A DNA stretch of 64,000 nt from the NCBI GenBank assembly GCA_020161755.1, contig JAIUOS010000009.1, positions 1 through 64,000 on the forward strand, given 5' to 3'. Every line of letters starts with the position of its first letter. The stretch's first letter is position 1. The notes below the pieces were generated by a model. That model made no database searches, was not told the DNA's origin, and worked only from the letters and a program-made list of their open reading frames with translations. The position numbers and the translations under genes are program-made. This document shows, piece after piece, positions 13,314-20,960 of this stretch. Source of the stretch: Actinomycetota bacterium (GTDB taxonomy: Bacteria; Actinomycetota; Actinomycetes; Propionibacteriales; Propionibacteriaceae).

Positions 13314-13716
13314 GGATCACCTCGGCGACGGCGGCGCCCAGCACCTTCGTGTCGTCGCAGATCGCCTCGATGCTCACCGTGGCCACACCGTCGGCGACCT
13401 TGGTGACCGTGCCGCCGAACTGCACCTCCGTGCCGCCGTCGGCCGGCACCACCACGGGCTTGGTGAACCGGACGTAATAACTGCGCACCCGGCCCGGGTC
13501 GCCCGTCCAGTCGGTGACCACGCGCAGGGCGGTGCCCATCGTGAGCATGCCGTGGGCGATCACGTCCGGCAGGCCGAGGGCGGCCGCAGCGCCGTCCGAC
13601 CAGTGGATCGGGTTGAAGTCGCCGGACGCCCCCGCGTAGCGCACGAGGTCGGCGCGGGTGAACGTGCGGGTGAAGCCGGGCAGGACCTGGCCCTCGGTGG
13701 CGGTCAGGGTGCTCAT
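13306..13716 (-). CDS. MaoC-like hot-dog dehydratase (HadB-like)
   Basis: A 136-residue single hot-dog-fold protein. The hydratase-2 motif is visible (ASGDFNPIHWSD, catalytic Asp and His near residues 32-37). In mycobacteria the homolog HadB pairs with HadA as a (3R)-hydroxyacyl-ACP dehydratase in mycolate synthesis. The ATG at 13716 has GGAGGTGG upstream and overlaps the partner's stop (ATGA). The operon hadA-hadB-murB lies next to rpmG as in mycobacteria. No hadC-like gene is present, and the likely host does not obviously make mycolates, so the true substrate is open. Confidence 0.85.
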   Translation of the reverse strand: MSTLTATEGQVLPGFTRTFTRADLVRYAGASGDFNPIHWSDGAAAALGLPDVIAHGMLTMGTALRVVTDWTGDPGRVRSYYVRFTKPVVVPADGGTEVQFGGTVTKVADGVATVSIEAICDDTKVLGAAVAEVILG

Positions 13717-14141
13717 GCGGCCACCTCCGAGGTGTGCATCAGGGTGGACGTGGCCGTGCACAGCGGCTCCCCGTCCGTGGTGGCGAGGTCGACGGCGATC
13801 GTGATGATCGCGGTGGCGCCCCGGGCGCGCACCTTCTCGATGGTCAGGGTGGCGGTCACCTCGTCACCGGCGCGCAGCGGACGCCGCCAGGCGAAGCGCT
13901 GGTCGACGTGCACGGTGCGGCTGAGGCTCAGCGCCAGGTCGGGGTCGGCGAACATCTCGTCCCAGGCGGCGGAGGACAGCAGCACCGCGAAGGTGGGCGG
14001 GGCGACCGGGTCGTCGCCGGCGTAGGCGGGGTTCTGCACGTCGCCGAGCGCGGCGGCGAACTCCGCGATCTTGGCCCGGCTCACCTGGTAGGGGGCCGTG
14101 GCCGGGTAGCTGCGCCCGACGTGGTCTTCGCTGATCGGCAT
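13713..14141 (-). CDS. MaoC-like N-terminal dehydratase partner (HadA-like)
   Basis: A 142-residue hot-dog protein of the FAS1-DH/HadA type (MPISEDHVGRSYPATAPYQV, then KIAEFAAALGDVQNPAY). It lacks the full hydratase motif seen in the next gene, as expected for the stabilising, acyl-chain-binding partner. I start at the ATG 14141 where homology begins; a GTG six bases upstream is also possible. It is coupled to the HadB-like gene by an ATGA overlap. Confidence 0.82.
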   Translation of the reverse strand: MPISEDHVGRSYPATAPYQVSRAKIAEFAAALGDVQNPAYAGDDPVAPPTFAVLLSSAAWDEMFADPDLALSLSRTVHVDQRFAWRRPLRAGDEVTATLTIEKVRARGATAIITIAVDLATTDGEPLCTATSTLMHTSEVAA

Positions 14142-14186
14142 GCGCACAGACTAACGGGCCGGACTTGTCCGCCTCCACGCGACTTC

Positions 14187-14244
14187 GCTCCCGAAACCGA
14201 CGTTTGCTCCCGAAATCTCGGGAGCAAACGTCGGTTTCGGGAGC
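14187..14244. repeat. Large perfect hairpin upstream of the hadA-like gene
   Basis: Arms of 27 bases (starting GCTCCCGAAACCGACG) are perfectly complementary around a four-base AATC loop. The arm contains an internal GCTCCCGA duplication, so it could fold in two ways. It sits downstream of rpmG on the minus strand and probably terminates that transcript. Confidence 0.75.
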
Positions 14245-14342
14245 GAGCCTGGCGAGACCGCCGGCTCGGGGTGATCAGCTGGGCGCCTCCGGGAACACAA
14301 CAAAGCCGCCCGCTGACGCGGACGGCTTGTCGAGGACCAGCG

Positions 14343-14513
14343 TCAGCGGGTCTCGCGGTGCGCGGTGTGCGCGTGGCACTTCGGGCAGAACTTCTTCAGC
14401 TCCATGCGATCGGGGTCGTTGCGCCGATTCTTCTTGGTGATGTAGTTGCGCTCCTTGCACTGCGTGCACGCAAGGGTGATCTTCGGCCGGACGTCGGCTT
14501 GCTTCTTGGCCAT
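14343..14513 (-). CDS. rpmG: 50S ribosomal protein L33
   Basis: A 56-residue ribosomal protein ([20 protein letters not shown]). The zinc-ribbon cysteines CTQC and CPKC are intact, so this is the zinc-containing (C+) form. It lies between tRNA-Met and the hadA-like gene, as in related genomes. It was identified by reading the strand directly because it is very short. Confidence 0.95.
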   Translation of the reverse strand: MAKKQADVRPKITLACTQCKERNYITKKNRRNDPDRMELKKFCPKCHAHTAHRETR

Positions 14514-14549
14514 CAGATTCCTCTTTCCCTACGGTCAACCATCAGTCGG

Positions 14550-14622
14550 TAGCGGGAGCGGGACTTGAACCCGCGACACAGCGATTATGAGCCGCTTGCT
14601 CTACCGCCTGAGCTATCCCGCC
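14550..14622 (-). tRNA. tRNA-Met (CAT), elongator type
   Basis: A 73-base cloverleaf on the minus strand: acceptor GGCGGGA/TCCCGCT with a G-U first pair, anticodon loop CTCATAA with anticodon CAT, T-loop GGTTCAAGTCC. The paired first position argues for elongator rather than initiator tRNA. Confidence 0.92.
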
Positions 14623-14683
14623 CCAGGTCCGGATTTCCAGTATGCCTGGGCGACGGGCGGTAACTCCGTCTATCCGAACACAG

Positions 14684-14756
14684 AGCCCCCATGCGGAATC
14701 GAACCGCAGACCTTCTCCTTACCATGGAGACGCTCTGCCGACTGAGCTATAGGGGC
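14684..14756 (-). tRNA. tRNA-Thr (GGT)
   Basis: A 73-base cloverleaf on the minus strand: acceptor GCCCCTA/TGGGGGC, anticodon stem TCTCC/GGAGA with loop ATGGTAA (anticodon GGT), T-loop GGTTCGATTCC. Confidence 0.95.
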
Positions 14757-14821
14757 CGGACGGGGGTTGACACTACCCCACGAGTGAGGTCGCCCCCAAA
14801 TCGGCCCCGGACGCCGGTCGG

Positions 14822-15607
14822 TCAGGCCTGCACCGGGGGCGCGGCCAGGTCTTTGGCGGCGGCGAACACGTCGTCGAGCATGGGCTCGGTGAGCCGGCCG
14901 GTGAACGTGTTCTGCTGGCTGGGGTGGAAGCTGGCGATCAGGGTGAACGGGCCGACGTCCGCGGTCGCCCCGTGGCCGAACCGTGGACGCGGACGCGGCA
15001 CCGCGTTGCCGGCGGCGGCCAGCTGGCGCAGCGCGGCGTCCCAGGCGAACCCACCCAGGCACAGGATGACCCGGGCGGTCGGGAGCAGGGCGAGTTCGGC
15101 GGCCAGCCAGGGCGCGCAGGTGTCCCGCTCGTCGGTGGTCGGACGGTTGTCCGGCGGGGCGCAGCGGACGGCCGCGACGATCCGGACGCCGTCCAGCCGC
15201 TGCCCGTCGCCGGCGTGGACGGAGGTGGGCAGGGCGGCGAGCCCGGCCCGGTGCAGCGCGGCGAACAGCCAGTCGCCGCTGCGGTCGCCGGTGAAGACCC
15301 GACCGGTGCGGTTGCCGCCGTGCGCGGCGGGGGCGAGGCCGAGCACGACCAGCCACGGCTGCGGGTCGCCCCAGCCCGGAATCGGCCGTCCCCAGTACGG
15401 CTCGGTGGCGAAGGACGCCCGTTTCTCGGTCGCGACCTGCTCCCGCCAGGCCACCAGCCGGGGGCAGGCGCGGCAGACGCTCACCCGGGCGTCCAGTTCG
15501 TGCAGGTCGCAACCCGCGGCCAGCGTCCGGACACCGGCGGCGTCGAGCGCCACCGGGGTCGTCGCGTCCGCCGGGTCCCCCGGCCAGCCCCTTCCGGCGG
15601 CGGTCAT
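14822..15607 (-). CDS. Family 5 uracil-DNA glycosylase (UdgB type)
   Basis: Base-excision repair enzyme removing uracil (and often hypoxanthine) from DNA; 261 residues. The motif [20 protein letters not shown] (about residues 90-109) is the family 5 active-site signature. Cysteines near 45, 48, 149 and 164 fit the iron-sulfur cluster, and the C-terminal [15 protein letters not shown] is the second motif. The start at 15607 overlaps the stop of the alkyltransferase-like gene (ATGA), so the two DNA-repair proteins are translationally coupled. Confidence 0.92.
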   Translation of the reverse strand: MTAAGRGWPGDPADATTPVALDAAGVRTLAAGCDLHELDARVSVCRACPRLVAWREQVATEKRASFATEPYWGRPIPGWGDPQPWLVVLGLAPAAHGGNRTGRVFTGDRSGDWLFAALHRAGLAALPTSVHAGDGQRLDGVRIVAAVRCAPPDNRPTTDERDTCAPWLAAELALLPTARVILCLGGFAWDAALRQLAAAGNAVPRPRPRFGHGATADVGPFTLIASFHPSQQNTFTGRLTEPMLDDVFAAAKDLAAPPVQA

Positions 15608-15897
15608 TCCAGGGCCGCCCGGTAGCGGGCCAGCTCGATCCGTCCCGCGCGGACGGCGACGCCCTCGCCGACCAGGCGGGTGGTGCCCTCGGCGACCAGG
15701 TGGGGCGCGATGGTTCCGTCCGCGCGCACGACCCGCCACCAGCAGGTCTCACCGCCGCTGCCGGCGAGCACCCGGGCGACGAGGCGGGGGCCGCAGCCGA
15801 CGATCCGGGCGATGTCGCCGTACGTGCTGACTTGGCCGGCGGGGATCGCGTCCGTGGCCAGCAGGATGCTGTCCGCCAACTCGGCCATGGTCGCCAT
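15604..15897 (-). CDS. Alkyltransferase-like protein (MGMT family, no active-site cysteine)
   Basis: A 97-residue protein with only the MGMT DNA-binding domain ([21 protein letters not shown], helix-turn-helix). The alkyl-acceptor motif, normally PCHRV, reads CWWRV at residues 52-56, so tryptophan replaces the reactive cysteine. This is the hallmark of alkyltransferase-like (ATL) proteins, which bind bulky O6-alkylguanine and flag it for nucleotide excision repair. It is coupled to the downstream UdgB gene. Confidence 0.88.
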   Translation of the reverse strand: MATMAELADSILLATDAIPAGQVSTYGDIARIVGCGPRLVARVLAGSGGETCWWRVVRADGTIAPHLVAEGTTRLVGEGVAVRAGRIELARYRAALE

Positions 15898-15954
15898 GGC
15901 AGCACCTTAGGCCGCACGCCTACGGTGGGAGCAGACCCAACGAAGGAGCCGACC

Positions 15955-17343
15955 ATGACCGGGTACCGGATCGAACACGACACGATGGGAGAGGTCCGGG
16001 TGCCCGCCGACGCGCTCTACGCCGCCCAGACTCAGCGGGCGGTGGAGAACTTCCCGATCTCGGGGCGTCCGCTGTCCGCCCACCACATCGCCGCTCTGGC
16101 GCAGATCAAGCGGGCGGCGGCGCTGGCCAACGCCGAGCTCGGGGTGCTGCCGCAGCCGGTGGCGGACGCGATCGTGGCCGCGGCCGACGAGGTGATCGAT
16201 GGCCGGCACGACGACCAGTTCCCGATCGACGTGTTCCAGACCGGGTCGGGCACCTCGTCCAACATGAACACCAACGAGGTGGTCGCGACGCTGGCGTCCC
16301 GGCGGCTCGGCGAGCCCGTCCACCCCAACGACCACGTGAACGCGTCCCAGTCGTCCAACGACGTGTTCCCGTCCTCGATCCACATCGCGGCGGTGCAGGC
16401 GGTCACCGAGGAGCTGATCCCCGGGCTGGAGGCGCTCGCGTCGTCGCTGGAGGCGAAGGCGACCGAGTTCGCGGACGTGGTGAAGTCGGGCCGCACCCAC
16501 CTGATGGACGCCACCCCGATCACGCTCGGCCAGGAGTTCTCCGGCTACGCCACCCAGGTGCGCTACGGCATCGACCGGGTGCGGGCCGCCCTCCCCCGGC
16601 TGTCGGAGCTGCCGCTGGGCGGGACGGCGGTGGGCACCGGCATCAACACCCCGCCCGGCTTCTCCGCGCGGGTGATCGAGCTGGTCGCCGAGCACACCGG
16701 GCTGCCGCTGGTGGAGGCGCCGAACCACTTCGAGGCGCAGGCCGCGCAGGACGCGCTGGTGGAGACCTCGGGAGCGGTGCGGACGGTCGCGGTGTCGCTG
16801 GTGAAGATCGCCAACGACCTGCGCTGGATGGGCTCGGGGCCGCGCACCGGGCTGGGCGAGATCGCGCTGCCCGACCTGCAGCCGGGCTCCTCGATCATGC
16901 CGGGCAAGGTGAACCCGGTGCTGCCGGAGGCGACGGTGATGGTGGCCGCGCAGGTGATCGGCAACGACGCGGCGATCGCGTTCGCCGGCGCCCAGGGCAA
17001 CTTCGACCTGCTGGTGATGCTGCCGGTGATGGCCCGCAACCTGCTGGAGTCGATCACGCTGGTGGGCAACGTGTCGCGGCTGCTGGCCACCCGCTGCGTG
17101 GACGGCGTCGTGGCGAACGTCGAACGGTGCCGCCAGCTGGCCGAGTCGTCCCCGTCGATCGTCACCCCGCTCAACCGGATCATCGGCTACGAGGCGGCCG
17201 CGAAGATCGCCAAGCACTCGGTGAAGGCCAACCTGACCGTGGCGGACGCGGTGCGCGACCTGGGCTACGTCGAGCGCGGCGAGATCAGCGAGGAGCAGCT
17301 GGCGAAGGCCCTGGACGTCACCACCATGACCGGGCGGCACTGA
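15955..17343 (+). CDS. fumC: Class II fumarate hydratase
   Basis: TCA-cycle enzyme interconverting fumarate and malate; 462 residues, iron-independent class II. Start: ATG at 15955 with GAAGGAG upstream. The fumarase/aspartase signature [12 protein letters not shown] lies near residue 312, and [14 protein letters not shown] and [11 protein letters not shown] are the other two conserved active-site regions. A monocistronic unit with a terminator 30 bases downstream. Confidence 0.96.
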   Translation: MTGYRIEHDTMGEVRVPADALYAAQTQRAVENFPISGRPLSAHHIAALAQIKRAAALANAELGVLPQPVADAIVAAADEVIDGRHDDQFPIDVFQTGSGTSSNMNTNEVVATLASRRLGEPVHPNDHVNASQSSNDVFPSSIHIAAVQAVTEELIPGLEALASSLEAKATEFADVVKSGRTHLMDATPITLGQEFSGYATQVRYGIDRVRAALPRLSELPLGGTAVGTGINTPPGFSARVIELVAEHTGLPLVEAPNHFEAQAAQDALVETSGAVRTVAVSLVKIANDLRWMGSGPRTGLGEIALPDLQPGSSIMPGKVNPVLPEATVMVAAQVIGNDAAIAFAGAQGNFDLLVMLPVMARNLLESITLVGNVSRLLATRCVDGVVANVERCRQLAESSPSIVTPLNRIIGYEAAAKIAKHSVKANLTVADAVRDLGYVERGEISEEQLAKALDVTTMTGRH

Positions 17344-17372
17344 CCGTTTGAGGCTCTGACAAGGGGTAACAG

Positions 17373-17404
17373 CGAAGGGCCCCCGGGAATCCGGGGGCCC
17401 TTCG
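17373..17404 (+). terminator. fumC terminator
   Basis: Stem of 14 base pairs (arm CGAAGGGCCCCCGG) with a short AAT-type loop, 30 bases after the fumC stop. It also faces the 3' end of the convergent tRNA-Tyr. Confidence 0.85.
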
Positions 17405-17413
17405 GTGTGCGCG

Positions 17414-17495
17414 TGGCAGGTGTAGGGTTCGAACCTACGTAGGCTTAGCCGACGGTTTTACAGACCGCTCCCTTTGGCCACTCGGGCAACCTGCC
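17414..17495 (-). tRNA. tRNA-Tyr (GTA)
   Basis: An 82-base class II tRNA on the minus strand with a long variable arm. The acceptor stem is GGCAGGT/ACCTGCC, the anticodon loop CTGTAAA (anticodon GTA) and the T-loop GGTTCGAACCC. Confidence 0.94.
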
Positions 17496-17590
17496 GTGCC
17501 GGGACACCATAGCAAAACGGCGTCCCCGCAATCGAATCGGCACGGGCGCCCGGGCGACCGGGGTGGAGCAGACATCAGGCAGGAGAAGCA

Positions 17591-18082
17591 GTGGCCGCAG
17601 AGAACTCGTTCGACATCGTCAGCAAGGTCGACCGCCAGGAGGTCGAGAACGCCCTGAACATGGCCGTGAAGGAGGTGCGGACCCGGTTCGACTTCAAGGG
17701 CACCGACGCGTCCATCAAGGCCTCCGGCGAGGCCTTCGAGATGGAGGCCAATGGCGAGGAGCGGGTGAAGGCGATCCTGGACGTGTTCCAGACGATGCTG
17801 GTGCGGCGCAAGATCGACCTGCGGGCGCTGGACGCCGGCGAGCCGCGGCTGTCGGGAAAGATGTGGAAGATCACCGCGTCCATCACGCAGGGCATCAGCA
17901 GCGAGAACGCCAAGAAGGTCGCGAAGCTGATCCGCGACGAAGGGCCGAAGGGCATCCGCACCCAGGTGCAGGGCGAGGAGCTGCGGGTGTTCGGCAAGAA
18001 GCGGGACGACCTGCAGGCCGTGCAGCAGCTGGTCAAGGGCGCGGACCTCGATTTCGCGGTGCAGTTCGACAACTATCGATGA
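17591..18082 (+). CDS. YajQ-family nucleotide-binding protein
   Basis: A 163-residue DUF520/YajQ protein from a GTG with AGGAGAAG upstream. The family start [20 protein letters not shown] and the [12 protein letters not shown] segment are clear, as is the [20 protein letters not shown] stretch. In some bacteria YajQ binds cyclic di-GMP and acts with a LysR regulator, but the role in Actinobacteria is not established. It begins a small operon with the two next genes (gap 30 bases, then a 1-base overlap). Confidence 0.92.
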   Translation: MAAENSFDIVSKVDRQEVENALNMAVKEVRTRFDFKGTDASIKASGEAFEMEANGEERVKAILDVFQTMLVRRKIDLRALDAGEPRLSGKMWKITASITQGISSENAKKVAKLIRDEGPKGIRTQVQGEELRVFGKKRDDLQAVQQLVKGADLDFAVQFDNYR

Positions 18083-18112
18083 GGCCGCCGCACCCGGCCG
18101 GGAGGCGTTGAC

Positions 18113-19141
18113 GTGGGAGCGACGCCCCACCTGCGCCTGGACACCGACATCCTCGACCGCAACATCGCGGCGATGGCGGCGCTCGCCGCCGAACGCGGGA
18201 TCGCGCTGCGTCCGCACGCGAAGACGCACAAGTCACTCCAGATCGCCCGGCGCCAGCTGGACGCGGGCGCGTCCGGGCTGACGGTGGCCACGATCGGTGA
18301 GGCCGAGGTGTTCGCCGCGGCCGGGTTCGACGACCTGTTCATCGCCTACCCGCTGTGGCTGGGGGCCGGCGACGCCGACCGGTTGCGGGCGCTGGCCGGA
18401 CGCGCGCGCGTCCTGGTCGGCTGTGATTCGCCGGAGGCGGCGCGGCGGCTGAGCCGGCTGCCGGTGGAGGTCGCGGTCGAGATCGACAGCGGGCACCACC
18501 GGTCCGGCGTCCAGCCCCGGGAGGCCGGCGAGCTCGCCGCGCGGATCAGCGAGTCGGGCCTGCGGGTGCGCGGGGTGTTCACGTTCCCCGGGCACAGCTA
18601 CTCCCCCGAGACGCGGCTGCGCGCGGCCGACGACGAGGCGGCGGCCCTCGCGGTGGCGGCAGCCTCGCTGGCCGCCGCGCTGCTGCCGGTCCGCCTGCTC
18701 AGCGGCGGCTCGACGCCCTCGGCGGGGGCGGTGCGTCCCGGGGTGCTGAACGAGCTGCGTCCGGGCGTGTACGTGTTCGGCGACTCGCAGCAGGTGGAGC
18801 TGGGCACGATCGGCTTCGACCAGGTCGCCCTGACCGTGGCGGCCACCGTGGTGTCGCACACCGGTGGCCGGGTGGTCACCGACGCGGGCAGCAAGGCGCT
18901 CGGCGCCGACCGGGCGCCGTGGGCGTCCGGGTTCGGCCGGGTGCTGGACGCTCCGGACGCCCGGATCGTCGCGCTGAGCGAGCACCACTCGACGATCGAG
19001 TGGCCGGGCGCGCGGCCCGCGCTGGGGTCGACCGTCCTGGTGGTGCCCAACCACGTCTGTAACGCGGTGAACCTGGCCGGGGAGTACCGGCTGAGCACCG
19101 GCGGCACCTGGCCAGTCGCCGCGCGCGGGCGCAACTCCTGA
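18113..19141 (+). CDS. D-threonine aldolase / D-serine deaminase-like PLP enzyme
   Basis: A 342-residue protein with an alanine-racemase-type PLP barrel at the N-terminus. The RPHAKTHKS motif (near residue 33) carries the PLP lysine and is typical of the DTA/DSD1 group. The C-terminal metal-binding domain has LSEHHSTIEW and PNHVCNAVN, where a His and a Cys would bind a divalent metal. It is likely a D-amino-acid lyase or deaminase; substrate cannot be assigned. Start: GTG at 18113. It overlaps the ExoIII gene by one base (TGATG). Confidence 0.82.
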   Translation: MGATPHLRLDTDILDRNIAAMAALAAERGIALRPHAKTHKSLQIARRQLDAGASGLTVATIGEAEVFAAAGFDDLFIAYPLWLGAGDADRLRALAGRARVLVGCDSPEAARRLSRLPVEVAVEIDSGHHRSGVQPREAGELAARISESGLRVRGVFTFPGHSYSPETRLRAADDEAAALAVAAASLAAALLPVRLLSGGSTPSAGAVRPGVLNELRPGVYVFGDSQQVELGTIGFDQVALTVAATVVSHTGGRVVTDAGSKALGADRAPWASGFGRVLDAPDARIVALSEHHSTIEWPGARPALGSTVLVVPNHVCNAVNLAGEYRLSTGGTWPVAARGRNS

Positions 19142-19977
19142 TGCGGGTCGCCACCGTCAACGTCAACGGCATCCGGGCGTCCGTCCGCCGCGGGTTCGGC
19201 GACTGGCTGGGTGACCGCGACTGCGACCTCGTCGCTCTCCAGGAGGTGCGGTGCCCGGCGGACGAGGTGCCGCCGGAGGCGCTGGCGGGCTACTCCTGGT
19301 GCTACCACCCCGGCGACCGGGCGGGCCGCAACGGGGTGGCCCTGCTCAGCCGGACGCCGCCGCTGGCGGTCCGCGAGGGCTTCGGCGTCCCGGCGTTCGA
19401 CGCCGAGGGCCGCTACGTGGAGGCCGACTTCGACCTGAACGGCTGGCGGCTGACCGTCGGCTCGCTGTACCTGCCGAAGGGCGGACGCGCCGACGAGACG
19501 CCCGAGCAGCTCGCGCGCTACCGGCGCAAGGAGCGGTTCCTGCGGCACTTCCGTCCCTACCTCGCGCGGGCCCGCAAGCAGGCGCAGGCGCGCGGGCGGG
19601 AGTTCCTGGTGATGGGCGACTTCAACATCGCCCACACCCGGCTCGACCTGCGCAACTGGAGCGCGAACCAGCGCAACGTCGGCTTCCTGCCCGAGGAGCG
19701 GGCGTGGTTCGCCTCGATCCTCGGCCCGCGGACGCTGGTGGACGTGGTGCGCACGCTGCACCCCGACGAGCCCGGTCCGTACTCGTGGTGGAGCTGGATG
19801 GGCAACGCGTTCACCAACGACGTCGGCTGGCGGATCGACTATCACCTGGCCACGCCGGGCCTGGCGCGGGCGGCGCTGAGCGGCGGCACCGACCGCGCCG
19901 ACAGCTACGAGGCCCGGCTGAGCGACCACGCCCCCGTGGTCGTCGACTACGCGGACCGAATTGGGGACGGTTCCTAA
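19141..19977 (+). CDS. Exodeoxyribonuclease III / AP endonuclease
   Basis: Base-excision repair nuclease of the ExoIII (XthA) type, 278 residues. Conserved blocks: VNVNGIRASV at the N-terminus, LQEVRC with the metal-binding Glu, VMGDFNIAH, and SDHAPVVVDY near the C-terminus. The last residues (DRIGDGS) and the stop codon are encoded inside a hairpin repeat (19953-20019). The natural C-terminus therefore seems to have been replaced by repeat-derived sequence just after the final catalytic His. Confidence 0.93.
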   Translation: MRVATVNVNGIRASVRRGFGDWLGDRDCDLVALQEVRCPADEVPPEALAGYSWCYHPGDRAGRNGVALLSRTPPLAVREGFGVPAFDAEGRYVEADFDLNGWRLTVGSLYLPKGGRADETPEQLARYRRKERFLRHFRPYLARARKQAQARGREFLVMGDFNIAHTRLDLRNWSANQRNVGFLPEERAWFASILGPRTLVDVVRTLHPDEPGPYSWWSWMGNAFTNDVGWRIDYHLATPGLARAALSGGTDRADSYEARLSDHAPVVVDYADRIGDGS

Positions 19978-20019
19978 CTCGGTCCGGGACCAAGTTAGGA
20001 ACCGTCCCCAATTCGGTCC
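19953..20019. repeat. GGACCGAATTGGGGACGG hairpin repeat, between convergent genes
   Basis: Perfect 27-base arms starting GGACCGAATTGGGGACGG around a 13-base loop that itself contains GGTCC/GGACC. It encodes the last codons and stop of the ExoIII gene and ends seven bases before the stop of the facing CoA-hydrolase gene. It probably serves as a bidirectional terminator. A related element is at 24690-24771. Confidence 0.85.
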
Positions 20020-20025
20020 GGTGGG

Positions 20026-20958
20026 TCAGAGAGGCTCGAAGTAGCCGAGGACCTCGGCGCGGGAGACGTCCTCGACCCGGTCGTGGGACCAGTGCGGGGT
20101 GCGGTCGCGGTCGACGAGCTGGGCGCGGACGCCCTCGGCGAAGTCGGGGCCGGTCGCGAGCCGGACGGCGAGGGCGAGCTCGGTGGGCAGCAGGTCGGGC
20201 AGCGACGTGATCGCCGCGGCCCGGCGCACCGCCTCGAGCGTGACCGCGACCGAGAGCGGGCAGCGCAGCCGCAACTCGGCGGCGGTCTCGCGGGCGGCCG
20301 GGTCGGGGTGGCCCTCCAGGCGAGCCAGGATCTCGGCCGGGTCGTCACCGGCGTAGCACTCGGCGACCCATGGGGCGCGCAGGCCGGCGTCCGGTGCGGG
20401 GGCGGGACCGGCGACCTCGTCGGCGAGGCCGAGGCGCACCGCGTCCGTGGCGTTGATCGAGGCGCCGGTGAGGGCGAGGTGGGTGCCGATCTCGTCCGGC
20501 ATCCGGGCCAGCAGCGGGGTCATGAACACGTCCGGGAACAGGCCGATCTGGGTCTCCGGCATGGCGAGGCGGCTGCTCGCGTCCACGACCCGCCGGGAGC
20601 CGTGCGCGCTCAGGCCGAGCCCGCCGCCCATGGTGATGCCGGTCATGATCGCGCGGTACGGCTTGGCGAACGCGGCGATCTTCAGGTCGACGTCGTACTC
20701 GGTGGCGAAAAAGCCGGTGACGTCACCGCCGGTGATGACCCGCTCCCGCAGCGCTCGGACGTCCGCGCCCGCGCACAGGCCGCGCTCCCCCGCCCCGGTG
20801 AGTTCGACCGAGACGACGCGCTCGTCGGACGCGAAGTCGTCGAGCACCCCCGAGAGGGTGTGCATCATCGGCACGGTCAGGGCGTTGATCTGGCGAGGAC
20901 GGTTCAGCCGGATCCGGCCGACGCCGTCGACGACCTCGACAAGCAGTTCTGCGTCCAC
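20026..20958 (-). CDS. 3-hydroxyisobutyryl-CoA hydrolase-like enoyl-CoA hydratase family protein
   Basis: A 310-residue crotonase-fold protein (GTG start). The N-terminus reads VGRIRLNRPRQINALTVPMM, and the oxyanion/active-site stretch GITMGGGLGLSAHGSRRVVD with MPETQIGLFPDV is typical of 3-hydroxyisobutyryl-CoA hydrolases of valine breakdown. The extended C-terminal ECH_2 region also fits. Other short-chain hydroxyacyl-CoA thioesters are possible substrates. It is two bases downstream of the mannosyltransferase gene and probably coupled to it, although their functions look unrelated. Confidence 0.82.
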   Translation of the reverse strand: MDAELLVEVVDGVGRIRLNRPRQINALTVPMMHTLSGVLDDFASDERVVSVELTGAGERGLCAGADVRALRERVITGGDVTGFFATEYDVDLKIAAFAKPYRAIMTGITMGGGLGLSAHGSRRVVDASSRLAMPETQIGLFPDVFMTPLLARMPDEIGTHLALTGASINATDAVRLGLADEVAGPAPAPDAGLRAPWVAECYAGDDPAEILARLEGHPDPAARETAAELRLRCPLSVAVTLEAVRRAAAITSLPDLLPTELALAVRLATGPDFAEGVRAQLVDRDRTPHWSHDRVEDVSRAEVLGYFEPL

Positions 20959-20960
20959 CC

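Noticed and set aside
14550-17495. tRNA-associated integration site
   Set aside because: Four tRNAs occur but no integrase, excisionase or duplicated tRNA 3' ends were seen.
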